NCBI RefSeq assembly: GCF_005503555.1
Contig: NZ_SCNG01000002.1
Coordinates: 1,054,001 to 1,118,000, forward strand
Direction of reading: 5' to 3'
DNA from: Rudaea sp. 3F27F6
GTDB taxonomy: Bacteria; Pseudomonadota; Gammaproteobacteria; Xanthomonadales; Rhodanobacteraceae
Length of the DNA: 64,000 nt
This document shows, one piece after another, positions 30,753 through 39,122 of this stretch (within the stretch, counting starts at the first letter, position 1; each line of letters starts with the position of its first letter). The position numbers and the translations under genes were made by a program. Below the pieces are notes generated by a model. That model saw only the letters and a list, made by a program, of their open reading frames with translations. It was not told where the DNA came from and did not search any database.

Positions 30753-31696
30753 GCAGTGCTCAGCATAGGCCGTGTGCTCGCCGTCGCTCCGTTTTGCACG
30801 GCCATGTTCCAACCGCCGCGCATACAACTGCGCCGCACGCTCTCGAGTTCGAGCAGCGCCGAATCGGGGCACTCGATCGTAGGGATGTCGGCAATCTCCA
30901 CCACGCCTTCGCTCTCGCAGCGATCCAGGAGCCACGCGTACAGACGCTGCTGATCGTCACTCAATCGCGCATGCCCGCTTGGCGCGCTGCGATCGAAGCG
31001 GCCGTCGATCACGCTGCGCAGGCGCCGTGCGTCGAAGCGCGGAAGCCTTGCGCAACCTTGCGCATTGAGACCGAGCCACAGACGACGCTGTTCCGCTTCA
31101 GGCTCTTCGAGCAAACGCGCATAGGAAACGAACAAGGCGCGTTTGCCGGCAAGAGCCGCGAGTGCGCATCGCAAATATTTCTGCCATAGCGCCAGCAGAA
31201 AATCGGTCGTGAACGATTCGGGAAAGGCCGCCATCAGCGAAGCGGCAATCTTGCGCGGATCACGCACGATCACGACATGCGCCGGCGCGGCGACGAACTC
31301 GTGCCATACGGGCAAGGTCAGGCAAAGTCGCGGATCTTTGATCGCGAGCGTCGAATCGTGACGCCGCATCGTGCCGACGATACTGCGCAGATTTCCCGCG
31401 AGATTATGCCGGCGGCTTTCTGCCACTTTTTCCAGAGAGAAGTTGGCAATCGTGGCCCAACTGCAACCGCTATCCTTCAGAAAACGATCATGCTCAGCAA
31501 TGACGTCCGTACGTTCCCAGAAACCAGTCGGATTGATGCTCGGATGCGGAGGCACCAATTCGCGTTCTTCGCCGACGAAAGCCCCCATCAGACTGATCGC
31601 GTGCGCCAATACTGACGTACCTGAGCGATGCATGCCGACGACGAGAATGATTTTCGAATCCAGCGAAGAAGATGTTTTTGCTTCTGGATGGTCCAT
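30749..31696 (-). CDS. sulfotransferase family protein
   Basis: This 315-residue PAPS-dependent sulfotransferase-like protein carries the 5'-phosphosulfate loop IILVVGMHRSGTSVLAHAISLMGAF at about residues 16-40. The 3'-phosphate site appears around HVVIVRDPRKIAASLMAAF (about 140-158). It has no signal peptide or membrane span, so it acts in the cytosol. ATG 31696 is preferred; a longer frame begins at 31765 without a better ribosome site. It converges on the glycan operon and may add sulfate to that glycan, although many members of this fold have unproven activity. Confidence 0.85.
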   Translation of the reverse strand: MDHPEAKTSSSLDSKIILVVGMHRSGTSVLAHAISLMGAFVGEERELVPPHPSINPTGFWERTDVIAEHDRFLKDSGCSWATIANFSLEKVAESRRHNLAGNLRSIVGTMRRHDSTLAIKDPRLCLTLPVWHEFVAAPAHVVIVRDPRKIAASLMAAFPESFTTDFLLALWQKYLRCALAALAGKRALFVSYARLLEEPEAEQRRLWLGLNAQGCARLPRFDARRLRSVIDGRFDRSAPSGHARLSDDQQRLYAWLLDRCESEGVVEIADIPTIECPDSALLELESVRRSCMRGGWNMAVQNGATASTRPMLSTA

Positions 31697-32017
31697 CGCT
31701 CTGTTTTTCCAGGGATCGTATGGATCGGCAATCGTCACGCGAGCCCGCCGGCTGGACCCGCGCAACCATCACCCAGGGGTAGTCAACGGCGTCAAATACG
31801 TTTGGTTGACACCCAGCAGGCGCGCGATCGCGGAATTGATGTAAAACTCTGTTAGCGTGCGAACTCTGCGACCCCGCGGCCGAATCTGCGGATCGACTTG
31901 ATCGAACAGCGCACAATCGTCACTATTCGCGGCTTGTTTTCGCGCCCTGCGGCAAGCGCGGAGAACCCGCCGGCATTCATGCCGGACTTGTCAACAAAAA
32001 CAAACGAAACAATCAGG

Positions 32018-33934
32018 ATGAGCAGCAAATACAACGCAGCGGATATCGAAGTCCTCTCCGGCCTCGATCCGGTCAAGCGCCGGCCCGGCATGTACACCGA
32101 CACCTCGCGGCCGAACCATCTGGCCCAGGAAGTCATCGACAACTCGGTCGACGAAGCGGTCAACGGCCACGCCTCGACGGTCGAAGTGATCGTGCACGCC
32201 GACGGCTCGGTCGAAGTCAGCGACGACGGCCGCGGCATGCCGGTCGACATCCATCCGGACGAAGGCCGTCCCGGTGTCGAGGTGATCCTGACCAAGCTGC
32301 ACGCAGGCGGCAAATTCTCCGGCAAGAACTACAAATTCTCCGGCGGCCTGCACGGCGTCGGCGTGTCGGTCGTCAACGCGCTGTCGCAGCGCGTCGAGGT
32401 GACAATCCGCCGCGACGGCCAGATCCATCGCATGGACTTCAAGGACGGCGAGCGCGCGAGCAATCTCTCTGTCGTCGGCACCGTGGCGAAGAAGCAGACC
32501 GGCACGACAGTGCGCTTCTGGCCCGATCCGAAGTACTTCGATTCGCCGAAGATCAGCCTGTCCAAGCTCAAGCACGTGTTGCGTGCGAAAGCGGTGCTCT
32601 GTGCCGGCCTCAGCGTCCGCTTCAGCGACGAGGCCAGCGGCGAAAAGGAAGAGTGGCATTACGAGGACGGCCTTTCCGACTATCTCAAGTCGATGCTCGG
32701 CGGGAATGAGTATCTGCCTTCCGATCTCTATCAAGTCTCGCTCAAGCGCGACAAGCACGAGGTCGATTTCGCCCTCGCGTGGCTGCCCGAGGGCGAGCTG
32801 ACCCAGGAAAGTTACGTCAACCTGATCCCGACCGCGCAGGGCGGCACCCACGTCAACGGCCTGCGCACCGGCCTCACCGACGCGCTGCGCGAATTCTGCG
32901 ATATCCGCAATCTGTTGCCGCGCGGGGTGAAGCTCGCCCCCGAAGACGTCTGGGACCGGTTGTGCTTCGTGCTTTCGCTCAAGATGGAAGAGCCGCAGTT
33001 CTCCGGCCAGACCAAGGAACGCCTGTCTTCGCGCGACGCCGCGGGCCATGTCGAGAACGCAGCGCACGACGGCTTCTCGCTGTATCTCAACCAGCACACC
33101 GACATCGGCGAGAAGATCGCCCAGCTCGCGATCGAACGCGCGGCGCTCAGGCTCAAGGCCGAGAAGCAGATCGTGCGCAAGAAGATCACCCAGGGCCCGG
33201 CGTTGCCCGGCAAGCTCGCCGACTGCGCGGCCAGCGATCTGACGCGCACCGAGTTGTTCCTCGTGGAAGGCGATTCCGCCGGCGGCAGCGCCAAGCAGGC
33301 GCGCGACAAGGACTTCCAGGCGATCCTGCCGTTGCGCGGCAAGATCCTCAACACCTGGGAAGTCGAGTCGGGCCAGGTGCTGTCTTCGCAGGAAGTGCAC
33401 GATCTCGCCGTCGCGATCGGCTGCGATCCGGGCAAGGACGACATCTCCGGCCTGCGCTACGGCAAGGTCGTCATCCTCGCCGACGCGGACTCCGACGGCC
33501 TGCACATCGCCACCCTGCTCTCCGCCTTGTTCGTGCGCCATTTTCCCAAGCTCGTGCGCGAAGGCCATGTCTTCGTCGCAATGCCGCCGCTGTTCCGCGT
33601 CGACGTCGGCAAGCAGGTGTTCTACTGCCTTGACGAAGCCGAGCGCGATGCGATGCTCGAAAAGATTCAGCGCGACAAACTCAAGGGCGCGGTCAACGTC
33701 ACGCGCTTCAAGGGCCTCGGCGAGATGAACCCGTCGCAGTTGCGCGAATCGACGATCGATCCCGACACGCGCCGCCTGGTCCAGCTCACCGTCGGCCTCA
33801 GCGTCGACGGCAGCGCGATCGAGGGCGACGACGGCACCAGCAAGGTCATGGACATGCTGCTGTCGAAGAAGCGCGCGGCGGATCGCAAGGAGTGGCTGGA
33901 AACCAAGGGCGACCTGGCTTCGTTGGAAGTGTAG
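32018..33934 (+). CDS. parE: DNA topoisomerase IV subunit B
   Basis: This 638-residue GHKL ATPase subunit works with ParC to decatenate chromosomes. The ATPase domain has EVIDNSVDEA, DDGRGMPVDIH and GGLHGVGVSVVNALS. The transducer domain follows, then the TOPRIM domain with FLVEGDSAGGSAKQARD and LADADSDGLHIATLL, and the C-terminal block RFKGLGEMNPSQLRESTID. Length and motifs match ParE rather than GyrB. ATG 32018 (MSSKYNAADIEVLSGLDPV) matches homologues; ATG 31979 is in frame but adds an unconserved leader. No parC is nearby. Confidence 0.97.
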   Translation: MSSKYNAADIEVLSGLDPVKRRPGMYTDTSRPNHLAQEVIDNSVDEAVNGHASTVEVIVHADGSVEVSDDGRGMPVDIHPDEGRPGVEVILTKLHAGGKFSGKNYKFSGGLHGVGVSVVNALSQRVEVTIRRDGQIHRMDFKDGERASNLSVVGTVAKKQTGTTVRFWPDPKYFDSPKISLSKLKHVLRAKAVLCAGLSVRFSDEASGEKEEWHYEDGLSDYLKSMLGGNEYLPSDLYQVSLKRDKHEVDFALAWLPEGELTQESYVNLIPTAQGGTHVNGLRTGLTDALREFCDIRNLLPRGVKLAPEDVWDRLCFVLSLKMEEPQFSGQTKERLSSRDAAGHVENAAHDGFSLYLNQHTDIGEKIAQLAIERAALRLKAEKQIVRKKITQGPALPGKLADCAASDLTRTELFLVEGDSAGGSAKQARDKDFQAILPLRGKILNTWEVESGQVLSSQEVHDLAVAIGCDPGKDDISGLRYGKVVILADADSDGLHIATLLSALFVRHFPKLVREGHVFVAMPPLFRVDVGKQVFYCLDEAERDAMLEKIQRDKLKGAVNVTRFKGLGEMNPSQLRESTIDPDTRRLVQLTVGLSVDGSAIEGDDGTSKVMDMLLSKKRAADRKEWLETKGDLASLEV

Positions 33935-34295
33935 ACGCGGAGGAATGCCGTCGTGCGCCCATCGGTGCATGACGCTCCCTCTCGTTGCCCGCTTCGTCAT
34001 TCCAACCTCGCGCGCGCCGCCCACGCGCGCGAAATCGCTTCGGCAACTCTCTTTGCACTTTTCGACCTCATCGCGTGCGATGGCTTGCTCGGCCGTACGC
34101 TTGCCGCGCCAAATGCCAAGCACGTGCTTAAAGCAACGCCGCTTTGCAGAGCCGCTCTGCGCCTATCGATGCGCCGGATGACCGGCCGCTAAACCGCGCC
34201 CGCGCGCGAATCAACGCTTTGCAATTCTTTACGCGCGCTGGCTGCGCGCCGTGATATCAAGGCGCCGTCGCTTTCCACAGCACAAGGAGTGTTTC
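33935..34295. other. 361-bp gap without a recognised gene
   Basis: Between parE and a small exported protein gene. Two overlapping 78-79 codon frames on the plus strand have unconserved, Arg/Ala/Ser-rich translations and no ribosome sites, so I do not call them. The last 90 bp hold an AT-richer stretch (around 34212-34260) that may contain the promoter of the next gene. Nothing else is seen. Confidence 0.6.
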
Positions 34296-34796
34296 ATGTT
34301 GATTCGACACCTGCGCGCACGCCTCGCCACCCTCGCCTTCTGCGCTTTCGTGCCGTTCTTCGCATCGACCGATGCGGCGGCGGAGAATCTTGTGGGGTCG
34401 CCCGTGATTTTCCGCAGCGGCGACTGGACCGTGCATCGCACGAAGGACGCGATGACCGACAAGAACCTCTGCACGGCGATCTACAAGAACGACTACGGCA
34501 TCCAGCTCGGTTCGCACTCGCTGGCCATCGCCGTTGCGGACGGCCTAAAAAGCGTGACCTTGCGCTTCGATGACGATTCGGCGCGCGAAATGCGCCTGCC
34601 CAAACGCTCCGAGCATGCGGTGAGCGCGATCAATATCGAAGGCGCAGACTTCGAGCGCGTACAGCAGTCCTCGCGCCTGCGCTATCGCGTGCTGACCGGC
34701 ACCGACAACGTCGTCGAAGGCGACATCGATCTCAGCGGCGCAAAAGACGCCTACCGCAACATCGAGAGCGGCTGCCTCGGCGAGCCGATCTCCTGA
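34296..34796 (+). CDS. small exported protein of unknown function
   Basis: This 166-residue protein has a signal peptide (MLIRHLRARLATLAFCAFVPFFASTDAAA). The mature part reads GSPVIFRSGDWTVHRTKDAMTDKNLCTAIYKNDYGIQLGSHSLAIAV, with a second Cys near the C-terminus (ESGCLGEP), so one disulfide is possible. The WTV...D..T....CTAIYK pattern recalls small beta-sheet periplasmic proteins of the IalB or DUF type, but I cannot assign it. AAGGAG 9 nt upstream sets the ATG at 34296. It converges on hutG. Confidence 0.75.
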   Translation: MLIRHLRARLATLAFCAFVPFFASTDAAAENLVGSPVIFRSGDWTVHRTKDAMTDKNLCTAIYKNDYGIQLGSHSLAIAVADGLKSVTLRFDDDSAREMRLPKRSEHAVSAINIEGADFERVQQSSRLRYRVLTGTDNVVEGDIDLSGAKDAYRNIESGCLGEPIS

Positions 34797-34811
34797 ATTC
34801 TCGCGTCGGCG

Positions 34812-35597
34812 CTACTCGGTCGCCAAGGTGGTTTCGAGCAGACGGCGGATCAGCGCCTGAGTCGGCGCGGCGAGATCCTCGCGATACGCGAACGAGTCTT
34901 CGTCCATGTAGTTGAGCTGGGCGAGTTCGAGCTGCACCGCATCGACGCCGTGCGCGGGATCGGCGTAATGGCGCGTGATGTAGCCGCCCTTGAAGCGGCC
35001 GTTGACGACAAAAGTATAGTTTTTCTGCGCGGCCAGCACCGCTTCGAGCCGGCGCTGCAGTGCCGGCGAACAGCTCGCTCCGGCCGCGGTGCCGAGATTG
35101 AAATCGGGCAGGCGGCCGTCGAACAGGAACGGCACGACCGAGCGGATCGAATGCCCTTCCCAAAGCACGGCGCGGCCGTGAATCGATTTGATCCGCACGA
35201 TCTCTTCGGCCAGCGCCGCGTGGTACGGCCGCCAGTAGCGTTCGATGCGTTGCGCGATTTCTTCGGGCGACGGTTCCTGTCCCGCCAGATAGACCGGCTC
35301 GCCCGAGAACTGGACGGTCGGACAGAGCCCCGTCGTGTTCTGCCCCGGGTACAACGAGACGTCGTCGGGCGGCCGGTTGAGATCGACGACGTAGCGTGAA
35401 TACGTCGGCGCGATCACCGATGCGCCCAGTTCGCGCGCGAAGGCGTACAGGCGCGAGACGTGCCAGTCCGTATCGGGCACGCGCCGCGCTTCGGGCACGA
35501 GACGCGCGGCGATGTCGTCGGGCAACGCCGTGCCGTCGTGCGGCAGGGAAACCAGCAGCGGCGCCGTGCCGCGCTGCAAAGAATATGTTTCGCTCAT
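34812..35597 (-). CDS. hutG: N-formylglutamate amidohydrolase
   Basis: This 261-residue enzyme releases formate from N-formylglutamate, the last step of one histidine degradation route. Conserved blocks: PLLVSLPHDGTALPDDI, PDTDWHVSRLYAFARELGASVIAPTYSRYVVDLNR, GLCPTVQFSGEPVYL and VLWEGHSIRSVVPFLF. No other hut gene is present. ATG 35597 overlaps the stop of the upstream SPINDLY-type gene by 4 bp, an unexpected pairing. A family member with another N-formyl amino acid substrate is possible. Confidence 0.9.
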   Translation of the reverse strand: MSETYSLQRGTAPLLVSLPHDGTALPDDIAARLVPEARRVPDTDWHVSRLYAFARELGASVIAPTYSRYVVDLNRPPDDVSLYPGQNTTGLCPTVQFSGEPVYLAGQEPSPEEIAQRIERYWRPYHAALAEEIVRIKSIHGRAVLWEGHSIRSVVPFLFDGRLPDFNLGTAAGASCSPALQRRLEAVLAAQKNYTFVVNGRFKGGYITRHYADPAHGVDAVQLELAQLNYMDEDSFAYREDLAAPTQALIRRLLETTLATE

Positions 35598-37720
35598 TCC
35601 GCTTGTTCCTTTCTCAATTCGTCGCGGCACCATCGCCGCCAGGCTTCGCGCAGCGCCGCGCTCAATTCGCGCGCATGCCGGTCAGCGTCGCAGAGCGTCG
35701 TCCGCATGCGTTCGCGCAAACCGGAGCGCAGCTCGCTGAGCCTCGCGCGATCGTTGGCCAGACCGAGCGCACGGCCCACGTAATCGTCGGCATTTTCGGC
35801 GATCAGGTCTTCGAGGCCAAGCGCCGTCAGCAAGCTGGCGCTCTGCCGGCTTACCATCGTCTCGCCGATCCGCGTGACGACCGGCACGCCCATCCACAAG
35901 GCATCGAGGCTGGTCGCGCAGCCCGAAAACGGAAACGGGTCGAGCGCGATGTCGACCTCGGCATACGCCGCCAACGCCTGCGCCGGCGAGCCGTAGCCGA
36001 GCAGTTCGAGACGCTCGCCAGCGATGCCGTGCTTTGCACAGCGCGTGAGGAAATGCGCTCGCTCATCGTCAATGTCGAAGGCGCGTGCTTTCAGGCGCAG
36101 AGTGCTGCCCGTCGCGCCCGCGAGAATGCGTGACCACGCCGCGAGAACCTCGTCGTTGACCTTGTTGATGCGATTGAAACCGGCGAAACGCAAAGCGCCG
36201 CCGGCGCGAGCCGAGACGGCCGGCGCGTCGGCCGGCGGCGTTTGGCAGAGGCGCCCCGACGGCAAGGTCAATACGTGCTCGCTGTAGTGCTGTGCGAGCG
36301 AGGGCGGGCTCAGCACCGCATCGCTGATCAGCACGTCGACGGCAGCGCTGCCGCTGCTGTGGAAATAATCGAGCCAGGTCACCTGCACCGGTGCCGGTCG
36401 CCGCGCCAACGCGCGCAGGCGATTGCCGGGGCTGTGCCCGCTCAGTTCGACGAGCACGTCGATGCGGTCGGCGCGGATCGCCTCGCACAGCGCTGCGTCA
36501 TCGAGTTCGTCGACGCGGCGCCACTCATCGGCCGCGGCGCGGAAACGCGCGGTGCACGCATCGTCCACGCCGCCCGAATCGTAGAGCACGTGCTGCGCTT
36601 CGCTGCGGTCGAACTTCTCGAGCGCGGAGAGAAAAAAGTTCGCGACCAACCCCGTGAAGAACCGCGGCGACAACCAACCGATGCGCAGCGGCCGATGCGG
36701 ATCGGCATGCGGCGTCCGCGCCGGCCAGCACGGCGCCAGCGCCGGCATATGCCGCGCCGCCCAGGCGCGATGTGCCTCGGCCACAGCAGCGGCAGACGCG
36801 GTCGGATCGTGCTGCATCGCAATCAACGCAGCTTCCCCGGCAACCGCATCATCGGGCACGATTTCACCGATACGCCGATACTCTGAAATGGCTGCCACTG
36901 CTTCGCCGCGCTCGGCGAAGATGCCGGCACGCAGCATGCGCGTGGCGCGATGCCAGGGTACCGCCTGCAGCAACGTATCGGCCGCCGCGAGCGCACGGTC
37001 GGTCTCACCCTTCTGGTCGAGCAGACCCGCGGCACCGTAGCTTCGTTCGATATCGTGGCGATAGCGCACCTCTTCGTCGTCGGGCAGTTCCCGACGCAAC
37101 TGCGAGAGTACGCGGAAGGCCAATGTGGACTGTCCGTGTTGGCCCAGCAGCCACGCCGCATTCAGCGCCAACGACCGCTCGCCGGCGAGAGCCGGCAACG
37201 ACGCACTTGCGCGCACCTCGAGTGCACCGAACTGACCGAATGCCGCCGCCGCAGAAAACCACTCCAGCAGCGCGCGCGCGTGTTGAGGCCGCAGGGCGCT
37301 TGCGCGCGCGAAAGCCGATGCCGCGCCGGCCATATCGCGTTGCGCGCGCAGCGCGAGGCCGAGATTGAACCAGGCACCGAATGCCTGCGGATCGGCTGCC
37401 GCCGCGGCGCGCGCATCCTGTTCGGCCGCCACATAGTCTTCATGCGCCAGGTGAATCGTCGCGCGATTCGCCAGCACGGCCGCAGCACGCGGCGCGTCGA
37501 CCGCGCCGAGTGCGCGCCCGAGGAAGTACAGCGCCCGCGCCGCATCGCCACGCTGATGGTGGAGCATACCGAGCATGTGCAGAGCGTCGACGTGCCGCGC
37601 GTCGATCTGCAGCACGTTCTCATACGCCGCTGCCGCCGCGTCGAGATCGCCGCGCCGGTGTGCGGCGAGGGCCGACTCGAACTGGCCGCGCAGTGCGTCG
37701 TCCGACTGAGGCAAATTCAT
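35594..37720 (-). CDS. TPR-GT41 (SPINDLY/OGT-like) glycosyltransferase
   Basis: This 708-residue cytosolic protein has N-terminal tetratricopeptide repeats (about residues 8-325, for example AHRRGDLDAAAAAYENVLQI and NLGLALRAQRDMAGAASAFARA). The C-terminal GT41 domain (about 345-695) has RIGWLSPRFFTGLVANFFL, ELSGHSPGNRLRALARRPAP, GFNRINKVNDEVLAAW and IALDPFPFSGCATSLDALW. GT41 enzymes attach GlcNAc or other sugars to Ser/Thr of proteins; bacterial members modify surface proteins or unknown targets. The acceptor is unknown here. It overlaps hutG by 4 bp, so the two are co-translated. Confidence 0.92.
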   Translation of the reverse strand: MNLPQSDDALRGQFESALAAHRRGDLDAAAAAYENVLQIDARHVDALHMLGMLHHQRGDAARALYFLGRALGAVDAPRAAAVLANRATIHLAHEDYVAAEQDARAAAAADPQAFGAWFNLGLALRAQRDMAGAASAFARASALRPQHARALLEWFSAAAAFGQFGALEVRASASLPALAGERSLALNAAWLLGQHGQSTLAFRVLSQLRRELPDDEEVRYRHDIERSYGAAGLLDQKGETDRALAAADTLLQAVPWHRATRMLRAGIFAERGEAVAAISEYRRIGEIVPDDAVAGEAALIAMQHDPTASAAAVAEAHRAWAARHMPALAPCWPARTPHADPHRPLRIGWLSPRFFTGLVANFFLSALEKFDRSEAQHVLYDSGGVDDACTARFRAAADEWRRVDELDDAALCEAIRADRIDVLVELSGHSPGNRLRALARRPAPVQVTWLDYFHSSGSAAVDVLISDAVLSPPSLAQHYSEHVLTLPSGRLCQTPPADAPAVSARAGGALRFAGFNRINKVNDEVLAAWSRILAGATGSTLRLKARAFDIDDERAHFLTRCAKHGIAGERLELLGYGSPAQALAAYAEVDIALDPFPFSGCATSLDALWMGVPVVTRIGETMVSRQSASLLTALGLEDLIAENADDYVGRALGLANDRARLSELRSGLRERMRTTLCDADRHARELSAALREAWRRWCRDELRKEQAE

Positions 37721-37747
37721 GCGAAAGCCAACCTCGCGCAGGAAAGC

Positions 37748-39004
37748 CTAGAGACCGAAGCGCGCCGGCGAGAACGTCGCAGCATTGAGCGCCGTTTCGC
37801 CGCCGGCGAACAGTTGCGCGACGAGTTCGCCGGTCGCCGCCGACATGGTGACGCCGAGCATGCTGTGGCCGGTCGCGAGGGTCAGATTCTTAATTTTTGC
37901 GGTGCGTCCGATGATCGGCAGATCGTCGTACGTCATCGGCCGCCAGCCGTACCATTCTTCGACCACGGCCGGCCCTTCGGGCTCGATCAGATATTCCGCG
38001 GCAGCGCGCTTGAGCGCATCGAGCCGCGCGCGGTTGAGCGACGTGTCATAGCCGGCGAACTCCATCGTACTGCCGAGACGATAGCCCGAACCCCAGCTCG
38101 TCACGCAGACGCTGCGTTCCTTCAAGGTAAGCGGAATACGCGGCGCGCGCGGCGATTGCGTGTAGGTTATCGAATAGCCCTTGCCGGGTTGGATCGGAAT
38201 GCGCAGGCCGAGTTGCTTCGCCGTGTGCGGCGACCACGAGCCGAGCGCGAAGACGATTTCGTCCGCCGCGAACTCGCCACGATCGGTCAGCACCGCACCG
38301 ATACGCTCGCCTTCGTTACGGAAACCGTTGACCTTCGTGGATTCGTGAATTTCCGCGCCGTTCGCCTTGACCACGCGCGCGAGTTCGGCCGCGTAGCGGT
38401 CGGGGCGCAGGCGCGCATCGCCCGGATTCCAGTAGCCGCCGACGATGCTGCCATTGAGTGCGGGCTCCATCGCGCGGCAACTCGCGGCGTCGATACGTTC
38501 CATGGCGATGCCGCAGTCGGCGAGCGTCTTCGGCAGATCGCGTGCTTCCTCGAACGCGGCCGCGTCGCGGTGTACATAGAGCGTGCCGCTCTCAGCGAAT
38601 TCGCAGTCGAGTCCTTCCGCGCGCACCAGGCCGCCGATCAGTTCTCGCGAGCGCAGCAGCAGCGGCCCTTTCGCGCGCGCGAGACGGTGGTAGTCGCTCC
38701 AGTTGCAGCGCCGCGCGAACTGCAGCATCCACTCGAACAGTTCGAAGTCGAGCCGCGGCGCGACGCGGAACGGCGCATCGGGCGTGAGCATCCACTTGAG
38801 GGCCTTGAACACCATGCCCGGCTGCGACAGCGGCGGCGCGTGGCTCGGCGTGAGCGTGCCGCAGTTGCCGTGCGAGGAGCCGCTCGCCAGCGTGTTCTGT
38901 TCGAGAATCGTCACGCCGCGCCCCGCCTTGAGCAGATAGTAGGCGCAGGCGAGGCCGATGATGCCGCCGCCGAGAATCAGAACGTCTTTCTTGTTCGAGG
39001 TCAT
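37748..39004 (-). CDS. dadA: D-amino acid dehydrogenase, DadA type
   Basis: This 418-residue FAD-dependent DAO-fold enzyme oxidises D-amino acids to 2-oxo acids and passes electrons to the respiratory chain. The FAD-binding N-terminus is DVLILGGGIIGLACAYYLLKAGRGVTILEQN (about residues 7-37). GSSHGNCGTLTPSHAPPL is the characteristic second block, and YGWRPMTYDDLPIIGR and GHSMLGVTMSAATGELVAQLF are the C-terminal FAD contacts. Its neighbour across a 118-bp gap encodes a D-aminoacylase-like lipoprotein on the same strand, which supports a D-amino acid salvage role. A hydroxyproline- or other D-imino acid-specific member cannot be excluded. Confidence 0.88.
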   Translation of the reverse strand: MTSNKKDVLILGGGIIGLACAYYLLKAGRGVTILEQNTLASGSSHGNCGTLTPSHAPPLSQPGMVFKALKWMLTPDAPFRVAPRLDFELFEWMLQFARRCNWSDYHRLARAKGPLLLRSRELIGGLVRAEGLDCEFAESGTLYVHRDAAAFEEARDLPKTLADCGIAMERIDAASCRAMEPALNGSIVGGYWNPGDARLRPDRYAAELARVVKANGAEIHESTKVNGFRNEGERIGAVLTDRGEFAADEIVFALGSWSPHTAKQLGLRIPIQPGKGYSITYTQSPRAPRIPLTLKERSVCVTSWGSGYRLGSTMEFAGYDTSLNRARLDALKRAAAEYLIEPEGPAVVEEWYGWRPMTYDDLPIIGRTAKIKNLTLATGHSMLGVTMSAATGELVAQLFAGGETALNAATFSPARFGL

Positions 39005-39122
39005 TTCAGCTCAAAAGAAACGTTGGACACGAATCAACGCGGACATACACGAATGAAAGAAAACCAAATCGTCATCCATTCTTGTGCGTGCTCATCCGTG
39101 CAGGCCCGTGTCGAAACCGCTT

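Noticed and set aside
31991-34123. 710-codon minus-strand frame opposite parE
   Set aside because: Antisense shadow of parE; long open frames on the opposite strand are common at this base composition and no motif is present.
33945-34192. Two overlapping small frames after parE
   Set aside because: No ribosome site, no conserved composition, and Ser/Arg/Pro-rich translations typical of non-coding GC-rich DNA.
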